Of a stretch of 32,816 bases of DNA, positions 1 to 8,669 are shown piece after piece. The notes under the pieces were generated by a model. That model did no database searches. It worked only from the letters and a program-made list of their open reading frames with translations, and was not told where the DNA came from. This DNA is from JANNVZ01 sp031418455 (GTDB lineage: Bacteria > Bacteroidota > Bacteroidia > Flavobacteriales_D > Sanyastnellaceae), in NCBI GenBank assembly GCA_031418455.1, contig JANOXJ010000107.1, positions 1 through 32,816 of the forward strand, read 5' to 3'. The first letter of the stretch is position 1, and every line of letters starts with the position of its first letter. The position numbers and the translations under genes are program-made.

Positions 1-618
1 CACATAGTATTTGATAAGGACAATCTGGAAATGACACTGGGAGAGGTGCTTGCGCAAAATGGCAAAACACAAATCCGTATAGCTGAAACTGAAAAATATC
101 CGCACGTTACTTTTTTCTTTAGCGGAGGCAGGGAGCTGGAGTTTCCTGGTGAAACACGCCTAATGGCCTCATCGCCCAAGGTGGCCACCTATGACTTGCA
201 GCCTGAAATGAGCGCACAAGATGTAGCTAATGCCATAACAAAAGCTATGCGCGAATCCACACCTGATTTTATTTGTCTCAACTTTGCTAATCCTGATATG
301 GTGGGACATACAGGTGTATTTAGTGCCATAGTAAAAGCTGTAGAAACGACAGATAATTGTTTGCAACAAGTGGTGGAGTGCGGCTTACCGCTTGGTTATT
401 CGTTTATTATAATAGCCGACCATGGCAATGCAGATTTTGCGGTAAATGATGATGGTACTCCCAATACTGCACATACTACTAATCCTGTACCTGTATGGAT
501 TGTAGATAAGGATGTAACACAAATTCATAAAGGCATATTGGCTGATGTTGCACCCACGGTGCTAAAGCTTTTGCATTTGACTGCACCAGCTGCCATGACG
601 GGTAAGCCATTGTATTAA
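1..618 (+). CDS. gpmI: 2,3-bisphosphoglycerate-independent phosphoglycerate mutase, C-terminal part (5' end outside window)
   Basis: The reading frame is open from base 1, so the gene starts left of the window; 205 residues are visible. The enzyme interconverts 3- and 2-phosphoglycerate in glycolysis with two Mn ions. Seen here are the family signatures VFDKDNLEMTLGEVL near the left edge, YPHVTFFFSGG, the metal-site motifs GHTG and ADHGNAD, and the closing AHTTNPVPVW. The family is about 510 residues, so roughly the last 40% is present and its end looks complete. A strong hairpin terminator follows directly. The next gene is convergent, so gpmI is the last gene of its transcript. Identification is secure. 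Confidence 0.96.
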   Translation, partial: HIVFDKDNLEMTLGEVLAQNGKTQIRIAETEKYPHVTFFFSGGRELEFPGETRLMASSPKVATYDLQPEMSAQDVANAITKAMRESTPDFICLNFANPDMVGHTGVFSAIVKAVETTDNCLQQVVECGLPLGYSFIIIADHGNADFAVNDDGTPNTAHTTNPVPVWIVDKDVTQIHKGILADVAPTVLKLLHLTAPAAMTGKPLY

Positions 619-634
619 AAAAAAAACACTCAAT

Positions 635-675
635 AAAAAGCCTCTTGCTTCAGTCAGCAAGGGGCTTTTTATTTT
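635..675 (+). terminator. Bidirectional intrinsic terminator between convergent genes
   Basis: Arms 635-649 and 656-670 pair over 15 bases with one G-T wobble around a 6-base loop. The arms end in A5 and T5 runs, so the hairpin can serve both gpmI on the plus strand and the T9SS protein gene that ends at 693 on the minus strand. Confidence 0.9.
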
Positions 676-692
676 AATGTTATTCTGCTTTA

Positions 693-2774
693 TTATTTAT
701 CGCGAAGTATGTGTACATAGCCTTCGTATGTTTTTCCATCAGAGCGTGTTAAAGTATAAAAGTATACTCCGGCATCTAGATCATCACCGCTCCACTTGTT
801 GGTGTAATTAGCATTTTCATATACCAAATTGCCCCAGCGGTTGTATACCTGCAAGGTGCTTTTTGGGAAATTCAATATTCCAAATATTTCAAAAGTGTCA
901 TTCTTGTCGTCACCGTTTGGTGTAAATACGTTTGGTATAGTGGTGTCGCAAATTTCTACTACTGCAGCTACAGTAGCTTGCTGTCCGCATGCATCTGTAA
1001 CATCTATAGTAAAGGCACCCGCCAACTGTGGCACAAGCACGTCTACTTCGCTTGGTGTAAAGGCATCTGTATCGTATGTATATGTGTACGGTTCAGTGCC
1101 GCCAGTAGCTAATTCTCCGGTGCCTACACCTACACACAAATCTAAGTCTTCTACACCTATCAGAACGGTAGGTATCGTTACTAATATTGAATCTGTGCCT
1201 GTTTGACCGCAAGCATCTGTAACTACTACATATTGCATTCCTGCATCGGTAGCATCAAAGGTGGCGGTGGTAGTGGTAGAGCTGCTACCTGTCCATGCAC
1301 AAGTGGGTGGGTTTGCACCAGTTAACATGGTTACTGTTGGGTTTGCTATTGCATTTAAGCATACAAATATTTCATCATCCATTTGCAGAGTTACTCCACT
1401 TGGAGGCACCACATTAAAGCTTTCATTAAAGGTTTGACCGCAGAAGTCTGTAACTGTAATGTCATAATCGCCTAATTGGTTTATAGTAATTGTGCTAGTA
1501 GTTTCATTTGTACTCCATAAGTAATTATAGGGAGCAAAACCTCCTGTTACATTTGAGTTGGCTGTTTGCGGCCCACATAAAGTAAGGTTGCCTACATTAG
1601 TTTCAAGTGGTGCTTGTTCTGCAATAAATATTTCTACTGATGCAGTATCCAATTCGCCACATCCGTTTATATAAGGGAAAGAGATAATTAGATTTTCTAC
1701 TCCTTCTCCAAACCCATCATTTATGGCAGAAAGGTCAAGTGTGTCTATTGTAGTACCCGGGTTAATTAATATATAATCGGGCAAAGGGGCATAGTCCGAA
1801 CCCATAGTGGCACTGCCGGCATAGCTAAGGAATAATGTATCTACCAAATCGCCAGTGTCTTCTATTACTATTACTATTTCACCTTCTACACATCCCTCCA
1901 ATATTTGGTTGTTTGGCCAATCTTCAGTAGGTGGATTAATAGCTACAGATGATAGTGTAGTATTGGATGCAAAGCTGCCCTCTTCAAAGGCCACAGTAGA
2001 CTTTAGTGCAGTGTCTGAGCCATCAGCAATAGCCAAACGAATGTGGTACGTTTGTCCGCACTGAACACCCGCCACTGCCTGCATGGATACAGTAAAGCCA
2101 TTAAGCGCTACACCGGGCCCACCCGGGTTGTCTATGTAGTACTCAGAATTTAGTACGTTGTTTACAGAGCTAATAGTTATTGGAATTTGTGGGTCTGTTT
2201 CTGGTATAAATGCTATATTAATTGAGCCATCAGGAAAGCCTGCAGGTGAGCTATACGTTCCTATAATGCCAGGGCCTGATATGAAAAATGCAAATACATC
2301 ATTGTATGATGAGTTTACCCATGTCAGGTATTCGTCTGAACCGAAAATATAATTGAAAACAACAGTGTCACCTGTAGGTATAAAATCAAATTCTAGAATA
2401 GCCACATCATTGGCACTACTAACTGAAAAGCTTTGACCAATAAGTGGGGGAACTGAATTGGCTATGTTCAATAAATCAGCATTGCCAGATACCTGAGTTG
2501 TCATAAGTGTACCAAAATCGCCAGGAACATTGGTATGAGCATCTTCTGAACTTATCATAATGCCCGACTCAAATTCAAACGGTGCAGGACCGCCATTGAA
2601 ATAGCCTAATTGAAGCGGGTCGCCCGTAAATGATACGTTGCTATAAATTACTCCTTGTCCAACTAAAAAGTCAACAGCTTGGTCTGGAGTTACTGTATTT
2701 ACAGCTATTTGAGCGCGTGTAAAGAAAGTTGCTGTGAGTAAAACTGTCAGCAGTGTGTATCTTATTAAGTTCAT
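693..2774 (-). CDS. Secreted choice-of-anchor L protein with Ig-like repeats and T9SS type B (gliding-motility) C-terminal domain
   Basis: A 693-residue secreted or cell-surface protein. I start it at the ATG at 2774; the frame extends five codons further to a TTG, but the ATG places the signal peptide (NLIRYTLLTVLLTATFFTRAQ) at the N-terminus. Residues about 25-265 fit the choice-of-anchor L domain (FVGQG-like start, GSDEY, VFAFFISGPG). Around residues 390-605 lie three repeats of roughly 70 residues, each closing in VTD-[FA]-CGQ, as in SprB/PKD-like adhesin repeats. The last 80 residues (VFTPNGDDKNDTF, VYNRWG, WSGDD, GVYFYTL) are the CHU_C type B sorting domain, normally used for export through the type IX system. 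The role is probably adhesion or gliding; the ligand is unknown. Confidence 0.9.
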   Translation of the reverse strand: MNLIRYTLLTVLLTATFFTRAQIAVNTVTPDQAVDFLVGQGVIYSNVSFTGDPLQLGYFNGGPAPFEFESGIMISSEDAHTNVPGDFGTLMTTQVSGNADLLNIANSVPPLIGQSFSVSSANDVAILEFDFIPTGDTVVFNYIFGSDEYLTWVNSSYNDVFAFFISGPGIIGTYSSPAGFPDGSINIAFIPETDPQIPITISSVNNVLNSEYYIDNPGGPGVALNGFTVSMQAVAGVQCGQTYHIRLAIADGSDTALKSTVAFEEGSFASNTTLSSVAINPPTEDWPNNQILEGCVEGEIVIVIEDTGDLVDTLFLSYAGSATMGSDYAPLPDYILINPGTTIDTLDLSAINDGFGEGVENLIISFPYINGCGELDTASVEIFIAEQAPLETNVGNLTLCGPQTANSNVTGGFAPYNYLWSTNETTSTITINQLGDYDITVTDFCGQTFNESFNVVPPSGVTLQMDDEIFVCLNAIANPTVTMLTGANPPTCAWTGSSSTTTTATFDATDAGMQYVVVTDACGQTGTDSILVTIPTVLIGVEDLDLCVGVGTGELATGGTEPYTYTYDTDAFTPSEVDVLVPQLAGAFTIDVTDACGQQATVAAVVEICDTTIPNVFTPNGDDKNDTFEIFGILNFPKSTLQVYNRWGNLVYENANYTNKWSGDDLDAGVYFYTLTRSDGKTYEGYVHILRDK

Positions 2775-2840
2775 AGAGTTATAAAGCAATTTTGTTGTTT
2801 GATGAATGTTATAGGTTTAAAGTTGTCTAATCTATAAATT

Positions 2841-3413
2841 TTATTTCAATCGTTGGTGGTATATGGTATCTAATTCATCAAACCATTCCTGTCCAAATTT
2901 CCTTACCAAAGGGTCTTTTAGAAATTTATATACAGGTACTTGCAATGCCTTGCCGCACTCGCAAGCAGGTTTGCACACCTGCCAGCGGTGGTAATTTACT
3001 GCAGTGTACTCGGTTAGTTTCTGCAATCTTACAGGATACAAATGGCATGAAATTGGTTTTTTCCATTGGGTTTTGCCATCGTTGTATGCCTGCTCTAAAG
3101 CGCATTTGGCTATTCCACTTTTGTCAAAAGTAACAAAACTGCATTCTTTGTTCCCATTTACAAGTGTGGTTACCAAATCACCATCTTCATCCATTTGGTA
3201 CAATCCTAATTCCTCAATGGCTTTAATGCCCTCAGGGCGCATATAGGGTTTTACCCGTTCATACACATCTTCCAATTGGTCCAGCTCATCAGCATCTAGC
3301 GGGGCACCGCTGCTGCCCTCTACACAGCACGCTCCTTTGCATGCGCTAAGGTTGCATACAAATTGTTCGTCCAGCAATTCTTCGCTTACCAGCGTGCCTC
3401 CCACTATAAACAT
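2841..3413 (-). CDS. DUF3109 family cysteine-rich protein
   Basis: 190 residues, matching DUF3109, a family common in Bacteroidota and of unknown biochemical function. It is cysteine-rich: C20, C25, C29 and C30 form a CxxxxCxxxCC cluster, and further cysteines occur in KECSF, AKCAL, PISCHLYPVR and VCKPACECGK. This pattern suggests a metal or Fe-S site related to YkgJ-type proteins (inference). No signal peptide or membrane segment is seen, so it is probably cytosolic. It starts 16 bases after the rocD stop codon on the same strand, so the two are probably co-transcribed. The ATG at 3413 is the natural start, because the family begins MF.IG.TLVS. Confidence 0.88.
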   Translation of the reverse strand: MFIVGGTLVSEELLDEQFVCNLSACKGACCVEGSSGAPLDADELDQLEDVYERVKPYMRPEGIKAIEELGLYQMDEDGDLVTTLVNGNKECSFVTFDKSGIAKCALEQAYNDGKTQWKKPISCHLYPVRLQKLTEYTAVNYHRWQVCKPACECGKALQVPVYKFLKDPLVRKFGQEWFDELDTIYHQRLK

Positions 3414-3429
3414 GTTTGTAGGAGCTCTT

Positions 3430-4689
3430 TTATTTCTTAAAGTTAAGAATGGTTTTTTCTATAATGGCTGCACATTCCAGAAGCTGTGCCTCTGTAATAA
3501 CCAATGGCGGGGCAAATCTTATAACGTTGCCATGGGTAGGTTTTGCAAGCAGTCCATTTTTTGCAAGTTCTATGCATATGTCCCAGCCGGTGTGGCTGTC
3601 TTCAGTATCGTTTATTACTATGGCGTTCAGTAGCCCTTTGCCTCTAACCAAGGTTACAAGGTCAGATTTAGCAATAAGTTCATTCATTTTAGAGCGGAAT
3701 ATTTTCCCAAGTTGTTCCGCATTTTCGCTAAGGTTTTCATCTTTCAAAACCTGCAATGCAGCAGTGGCTACAGCGCATGCAAGCGGATTGCCACCGTAGG
3801 TAGAGCCATGCTCGCCTGGTTTTATATTCATCATTACTTCATCATTTGCAAGCACTGCAGATACTGGCAATGTGCCTCCACTAAGGGCTTTGCCCAAAAC
3901 AAGTATGTCTGGTTTAACATTTTCATGGTCGCAGGCCAACATTTTGCCTGTGCGCGCCAGACCAGTCTGAACCTCATCTGCTATCATAAGCACATTGTAC
4001 TTGGTACAAAGTTCGCGCACTCCTTTCAAATATCCTTCTGCTGGCACTACCACTCCTGCCTCGCCCTGTATAGGCTCAAACATAAAGCCTGCTACGTTTG
4101 GCTCTGCCTTAAAGGCGGCCTCAAGCGCTGCCAAATCATTGTAAGGAACAATAATATAGCCTGGTACAAATGGACCAAAACCGCCTGTACTGCTTGGGTC
4201 TTGAGATGATGATATGGCGGCTATCGTGCGACCCCAAAAATTGCCTGATACGAATACCATTTTGGCCTCATTGGCTGGCACACCTTTAACGTCATATGCC
4301 CATCTTCTGGCAAGTTTAAGAGCTGTTTCGCCTCCTTCTACTCCCGTATTCATAGGCAACACCTTGTCATACCCAAAGTATTCGGTTATATATTTTTCAT
4401 ACTCGCCCAGCTTGCTATTGTAAAATGCACGCGATGTAAGCGTTAGTTTTTTAGCTTGTTCTACCAAAACATTAATTATGGCAGGGTGGCAATGTCCTTG
4501 GTTAACAGCGCTATATGCCGACAAAAAATCGTAATATCGTTTGCCTTCTATATCCCATACATACACACCCTCGCCACGGTCCAGCACTACAGGTAGCGGA
4601 TGATAGTTGTGCGCACCAAAATCATTTTCCAACTGCATCAATCTTTCAGCTGCTGTCATTTTGGTGGGGGTTTCTGTGGTCATATTCAT
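3430..4689 (-). CDS. rocD: Ornithine--oxo-acid aminotransferase
   Basis: A 419-residue PLP-dependent class III aminotransferase that converts ornithine and 2-oxoglutarate to glutamate-5-semialdehyde and glutamate, linking arginine and proline metabolism in the cytosol. The N-terminus (NYHPLPVVL, GVYVWDIEGKRYYDFLSAYS, QGHCHP) is typical of ornithine rather than acetylornithine aminotransferases. The PLP lysine is K267 in VLGKALSGG, the PLP ring-contact aspartate is D238 in ADEVQTG, and E210 lies in EPIQGEAG. The length is normal for the family. A perfect TAnnTTTG box lies 41 bases upstream, so it probably leads a transcript with the DUF3109 gene behind it. The ATG at 4689 and the ATG two codons later are both possible. 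Confidence 0.96.
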   Translation of the reverse strand: MNMTTETPTKMTAAERLMQLENDFGAHNYHPLPVVLDRGEGVYVWDIEGKRYYDFLSAYSAVNQGHCHPAIINVLVEQAKKLTLTSRAFYNSKLGEYEKYITEYFGYDKVLPMNTGVEGGETALKLARRWAYDVKGVPANEAKMVFVSGNFWGRTIAAISSSQDPSSTGGFGPFVPGYIIVPYNDLAALEAAFKAEPNVAGFMFEPIQGEAGVVVPAEGYLKGVRELCTKYNVLMIADEVQTGLARTGKMLACDHENVKPDILVLGKALSGGTLPVSAVLANDEVMMNIKPGEHGSTYGGNPLACAVATAALQVLKDENLSENAEQLGKIFRSKMNELIAKSDLVTLVRGKGLLNAIVINDTEDSHTGWDICIELAKNGLLAKPTHGNVIRFAPPLVITEAQLLECAAIIEKTILNFKK

Positions 4690-4729
4690 AGCGTCTTTTT
4701 TTTATATTTATCTAAATATATGTTCGTTG

Positions 4730-4737
4730 CAAAGATA
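4730..4737 (-). promoter_or_regulatory. Candidate rocD promoter -7 box (TATCTTTG)
   Basis: TATCTTTG on the minus strand matches the Bacteroidota -7 consensus TAnnTTTG exactly. It lies 40 bases before the rocD ATG. About 18 bases further upstream is a TTTC that only partly resembles the -33 TTTG. Confidence 0.6.
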
Positions 4738-5287
4738 GCCCCGCTATGCTATAGAAATCGGCTGATTTTCGAAATATTACCATATTTCAAACAAAGCATA
4801 TAATACTTATTCAAAACACCATTTGACTTTACCAAAAACCTCTCTAGTAGCAGCTTTTGTGGCTTTTGAAAATCATATTTTCATTACTGAAAATGTTTTT
4901 ATACTAGACCATTACTTTAATTTTATCTGTTAATTAAACATGGATAGTTCATTTTTTTTAAGTCAATATGTTGCTAATTCAAATTTTTGCTACACATTTG
5001 CTATCAGATTTTTTGTCTGTTTTTAATTTCATTAACCTGAGAATGTATTAGCTGTAATTAATTTTATGGCTTCCTAATAAGCTTGACAGAACAGCGTGTG
5101 GGGAATATTTTCGTGGCTCAGGAGTGTTTCACTTAATAAAAAAGATGTGTCAGTTTGGGAGAGAGAGGCTGACATACGCCCTGCATTGCTGTCTGTCATT
5201 TTTTGTTTCTAGTATTCAGCTGGTCAAATTTTCAAATTACTTGTCTTAAAAAATTGAATCTGATAGTATTCGCTCTGCGATTCTGTC
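4738..5287. other. Long gene-poor gap between divergent rocD and ndk
   Basis: About 550 bases of AT-rich sequence between two divergent promoter boxes. I find no credible protein-coding frame, tRNA or rRNA. The only structure is a weak 6-bp inverted repeat (TGTCAG 5148-5153, CTGACA 5169-5174). The less AT-rich part at 5080-5200 could hold a small RNA, but nothing in it is diagnostic. Confidence 0.4.
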
Positions 5288-5295
5288 TAATTTTG
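5288..5295 (+). promoter_or_regulatory. Candidate ndk promoter -7 box (TAATTTTG)
   Basis: TAATTTTG matches TAnnTTTG exactly and lies 43 bases before the ndk ATG. No convincing -33 TTTG sits 19-21 bases upstream. The leader is A-rich, as is usual for Bacteroidota translation initiation. Confidence 0.55.
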
Positions 5296-5338
5296 CCGAC
5301 CAATAAAAAAAAAGGAAAATTTATACAAACAAAAAATT

Positions 5339-5761
5339 ATGGCCACAAACCTTACATTCACTATGATTAAGCCAGACGCTACTGCTGCTGGACATACTGG
5401 TAAAATAATAGATAAAATTATAAGCTCTGGCTTTAAGATTAAAGCAATGAAAATGACCAAGCTTAGTAAAGAAGAAGCAGGTCAGTTTTATGCAGTGCAC
5501 AGCGCACGTCCTTTTTATGGCGAGTTGGTAGACTATATGTCAAGCGGCCCTATAGTGGCAGCTATTTTAGAAAAAGAGAATGCTATAGAAGAGTTTAGAA
5601 ACCTAATAGGCGCTACTGACCCGCAGAAGGCTGCAGAAGGCACTATACGCAGAATGTTTGCTACAAGCATAGCTGCTAATGCAGTGCATGGCAGCGATAG
5701 CGATGAGAATGCAGTTATTGAAGGCGCATTCTTTTTCTCTACGCGCGAGCATGCTCAATAA
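5339..5761 (+). CDS. ndk: Nucleoside diphosphate kinase
   Basis: A 140-residue enzyme that transfers the gamma phosphate of ATP to nucleoside diphosphates through a phospho-histidine and keeps NTP pools balanced in the cytosol. Seen are the N-terminal TFTMIKPDA with K11, RPFYGELVDYMSSGP, the GATDPQKAAEGTIR loop, and the active-site NAVHGSD with H117. Length and motifs are standard for the single-domain enzyme. It has its own upstream -7 box and a perfect 12-bp hairpin terminator behind it, so it is probably transcribed alone. Confidence 0.97.
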   Translation: MATNLTFTMIKPDATAAGHTGKIIDKIISSGFKIKAMKMTKLSKEEAGQFYAVHSARPFYGELVDYMSSGPIVAAILEKENAIEEFRNLIGATDPQKAAEGTIRRMFATSIAANAVHGSDSDENAVIEGAFFFSTREHAQ

Positions 5762-5795
5762 TTAGAAGTTTTTTTTAAAGAATTATAACCATTAG

Positions 5796-5835
5796 AACCC
5801 TTGCGAACTATTGTTTCGCAAGGGTTTGTTTTTTT
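5796..5835 (+). terminator. Intrinsic terminator of ndk
   Basis: Arms 5796-5807 and 5815-5826 form a perfect 12-bp stem with a 7-base loop, followed by a T-rich tract at 5827-5835. Confidence 0.93.
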
Positions 5836-5862
5836 CATGACTGTTTCATTTAGAAATTCATG

Positions 5863-5870
5863 TACGTTTG
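5863..5870 (+). promoter_or_regulatory. Promoter -7 box of the amino-acid dehydrogenase gene (TACGTTTG)
   Basis: TACGTTTG matches TAnnTTTG exactly. It lies just after the ndk terminator and 24 bases before the ATG at 5895. The box overlaps an in-frame upstream TTG, so that TTG cannot be the start if this promoter is used. Confidence 0.65.
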
Positions 5871-5894
5871 ACCCAATTCATATTTAGGAAAAAA

Positions 5895-7124
5895 ATGAAA
5901 GAACTTTTAGAAAAGTACGAAAACAAACGCCCTGAAATTGTTTTTGAATGGAAAGACCCATTTAGCGAAGCCGAAGGGTGGGTGGTAATAAACTCGTTGC
6001 GCGGTGGCGCTGCTGGCGGTGGCACGCGCATGCGCTCTGGGCTTGACAAGCGTGAGGTGGAGTCTTTGGCCAAAACCATGGAAATAAAATTTACCGTAAG
6101 CGGCCCGCAAATAGGTGGAGCAAAAAGCGGTATCAACTTTGACCCGCGCGATAGCCGCAAGCTGGAAGTGCTGGAGCGCTGGTATGCTGCTGTAGCGCCT
6201 TTGCTGAAGCATTATTATGGCACTGGTGGCGACTTAAATGTGGATGAAATACACGAAGTAATTCCAATAACAGAAGAGTGTGGCATATGGCATCCGCAAG
6301 AAGGCGTATTCAACGGACATTTTGCACCTACTGAGGCGCAAAAAGTAAAACGAATAGGCAACTTGCGCCTAGGTGTAGTAAAGGTGTTGGAAGATGAGGC
6401 ATACTCGCCAGAAGTGAGCAGAAAATATAAAGTGGCAGATATGATTACTGGATTTGGTGTGGCCGAATCTGTTAAGCACTATTACTCCCTTTGGGGAGGT
6501 AGCATAGAGGGCAAAAGAGTTATAGTGCAAGGATGGGGTAATGTGGGCGCTACGGCTGCCTATTACTGCGCTCAAAATGGTGCTACTGTTGTGGGCATAA
6601 TTGACCGCGCAGGCGGTATCATTAATGAAAATGGATTTTCTTTTGAAGAAATAAAAAAACTTTTTCTAAATCGAGAAAGCAATACGTTAAAGGGTGACAA
6701 CCTATTGACTTTTGATGAGGTGAATGATAAAATTTGGGATGTTGCGGCAGATGTCTTTTTGCCTTGCGCAGCCTCACGCCTTGTTACCGAAAATCAAATG
6801 GACCGACTTATAGCTGCAGGCATAAAGGTAATAAGCTGCGGAGCAAATGTGCCATTTGCCGACAAGCAAATATTCTATGGACCAATAGCGGAAAAAACCG
6901 ATTTGAATGTGAGCTTGTTGCCAGATTTCATTGCCAACTGCGGTATGGCGCGCGTATTTGCGTATTTAATGAGCAATGGTGAGGTGGACATGAGCGACAA
7001 AGGAATATTCTCTGATACCAGCAAAACTATTTTTGATGCGCTTGAAAATGTGCATGACAGAAATAAAAACAAAACAGGTATTACGCGCACAGCATTTGAA
7101 ATAGCTCTCAAGAAATTGGTTTAA
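5895..7124 (+). CDS. Glu/Leu/Phe/Val family amino-acid dehydrogenase
   Basis: A 409-residue NAD(P)-dependent oxidative deaminase family member, cytosolic. The N-terminal domain carries GGGTRMRSG, K65 in AKTMEIKF, K77 in IGGAKSGI and D113 in GGDLNVDEI, equivalent to the substrate and catalytic residues of the family. The C-terminal Rossmann domain has VQGWGNVGA (213-218 core) and IIDRAGG. The sequence mixes features of glutamate and leucine/phenylalanine dehydrogenases, so I do not assign the substrate. The frame extends nine codons upstream to a TTG, but that codon lies inside a promoter box, so I choose the ATG at 5895. The nhaD gene follows after 46 bases with no terminator between, so the two may be co-transcribed. 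Confidence 0.92.
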   Translation: MKELLEKYENKRPEIVFEWKDPFSEAEGWVVINSLRGGAAGGGTRMRSGLDKREVESLAKTMEIKFTVSGPQIGGAKSGINFDPRDSRKLEVLERWYAAVAPLLKHYYGTGGDLNVDEIHEVIPITEECGIWHPQEGVFNGHFAPTEAQKVKRIGNLRLGVVKVLEDEAYSPEVSRKYKVADMITGFGVAESVKHYYSLWGGSIEGKRVIVQGWGNVGATAAYYCAQNGATVVGIIDRAGGIINENGFSFEEIKKLFLNRESNTLKGDNLLTFDEVNDKIWDVAADVFLPCAASRLVTENQMDRLIAAGIKVISCGANVPFADKQIFYGPIAEKTDLNVSLLPDFIANCGMARVFAYLMSNGEVDMSDKGIFSDTSKTIFDALENVHDRNKNKTGITRTAFEIALKKLV

Positions 7125-7170
7125 TCAATCAAATACGGCAGCCAAAACCAAAAAAGGGAATTTTAATTAA

Positions 7171-8469
7171 ATGACCATTGCCATTCTTATAGTATTTGTT
7201 TTAGGCTATGCAGCTATTGTGCTGGAGCATTCGCTTAAGATTAATAAAGCGGCCGTGGCTTTGCTCACCGGAGTGCTTTGTTGGGTGCTGTATAGTCTTG
7301 GTCATGTGCAAGGTGCCGGTGCTACCGAGGCTGCATTGCTGCACCACATGGAGGATATAAGTGGCATTTTGCTTTTTCTTATGGGTGCCATGACGGTGGT
7401 AGAGGTGCTGGACTCGCATGAAAGCTTTAGAGTAATAACTGACAGAATACACACCACCAACAAAGTAAAGTTGATGTGGATTATTGGTCTATTCGCTTTT
7501 TTCCTTTCGGCTGTATTGGACAATTTGACTACTACCATAGTTATGGTAAGCCTGGCCAGAAAACTTATAAGCGACCAAAAAACACGATGGTTTTATGCAG
7601 GCATAATTATAATAGCCAGCAATGCAGGTGGCGCCTGGAGCCCTATTGGCGATGTTACTACCACCATGCTTTGGATTGGCAATCAGGTTACCACTCTTCC
7701 GCTTATTAAAGAATTGCTGGCATGCAGTTTAATCAACCTTCTTATACCAATGATAGTTTTATCCTTTGTACTAAAAGGTAATTTAGAAAGGCCCGTAGCA
7801 GAGACAGAAATGTCTTATTCTATTTCAAACACTGAGCGCAACATTGTTTTTTTTGTTGGTCTTGGCGGTCTCCTGTTTGTACCAATATTTAAAAATGTAA
7901 CACACCTGCCACCTTTTATGGGCATGATGTTGTCATTGGGCGTTATTTGGATAGTAACAGAAATAATGCATGGAAGAAAGGTAAGCGAGGCAAAATCAAA
8001 ATTTAGCGCATATGGTGCGCTTCAAAAGATTGATATGCCTTCAGTTCTTTTCTTCTTGGGCATACTGCTAGCTGTGGCTGCACTTTCTGAGGCAGGGCAT
8101 CTCTTTGCCATGGCTAGCTGGCTTAAAAATGAATTGGGAAACATATACTCTATCAATATAGCCATAGGCTTGCTTTCTGCAGTGGTAGACAATGTGCCCT
8201 TAGTGGCGGGTAGCATAGGTATGTACGACATTTCACCAGCTATAACAGGCGATGCATGGGCAGATATGTTTGTGCAAGACGGACCATTTTGGCATTTTCT
8301 GGCCTACACCGCAGGCACTGGCGGTAGCATACTCATTATAGGCAGCGCTGCTGGCGTGGCTGCTATGGGTATAGAAAATATTCCTTTTATGTGGTACCTA
8401 AAAAAAATTGGACCTTGGGCGCTGCTAGGCTATCTTGCAGGGGCAGCATTGTATATTACCATGCATTAA
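7171..8469 (+). CDS. nhaD: NhaD-type sodium/proton antiporter
   Basis: A 432-residue integral inner-membrane protein of the ion transporter (ArsB/NhaD) superfamily, with about 11-13 hydrophobic segments. NhaD exports Na+ or Li+ in exchange for protons. Two symmetry-related signature loops are visible: SAVLDNLTTTIVMVSLARK near residue 115 and LLSAVVDNVPLVAGS near residue 330. Each has the acidic-Asn (DN) pair of this family. NAGGAWSPIGDVTTTMLW and the C-terminal TGGSILIIGSAAGVAAMG are also characteristic. It has full length. It follows the amino-acid dehydrogenase by 46 bases, so it may be co-transcribed with it; I see no functional reason for the pairing. Confidence 0.93.
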   Translation: MTIAILIVFVLGYAAIVLEHSLKINKAAVALLTGVLCWVLYSLGHVQGAGATEAALLHHMEDISGILLFLMGAMTVVEVLDSHESFRVITDRIHTTNKVKLMWIIGLFAFFLSAVLDNLTTTIVMVSLARKLISDQKTRWFYAGIIIIASNAGGAWSPIGDVTTTMLWIGNQVTTLPLIKELLACSLINLLIPMIVLSFVLKGNLERPVAETEMSYSISNTERNIVFFVGLGGLLFVPIFKNVTHLPPFMGMMLSLGVIWIVTEIMHGRKVSEAKSKFSAYGALQKIDMPSVLFFLGILLAVAALSEAGHLFAMASWLKNELGNIYSINIAIGLLSAVVDNVPLVAGSIGMYDISPAITGDAWADMFVQDGPFWHFLAYTAGTGGSILIIGSAAGVAAMGIENIPFMWYLKKIGPWALLGYLAGAALYITMH

Positions 8470-8669
8470 CCAGTATTTTTTATTGTCTGCCTTTGGCGCT
8501 TCTTTTATAGCTATCAACACTTACTCATAGATAAGTATGAGGGCGCCTTCTTAAAACAAGCACAATTTGAATGAACCTTTCGCGTTCGATGCTATACTTA
8601 ATCTAGCATCTATAACCAAAGATTTTTTGCTAACTACTTTTATTTAAATTATAAACCAATTTCTCCGTT

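Noticed and set aside
3712..4209. 165-residue plus-strand open frame inside rocD
   Set aside because: It is antisense to the well-supported PLP enzyme and shows no family features.
5148..5174. Inverted repeat TGTCAG/CTGACA
   Set aside because: Only six base pairs with a 15-base loop and no T-run, which is expected by chance in a gap of this size.
5868..5894. Upstream TTG start for the amino-acid dehydrogenase
   Set aside because: The TTG lies inside an exact TAnnTTTG promoter box, and the ATG at 5895 begins the conserved part of the protein.
8526..8543. CTCATA/TATGAG hairpin after nhaD
   Set aside because: Six-base stem without a T-run; too weak to call a terminator.
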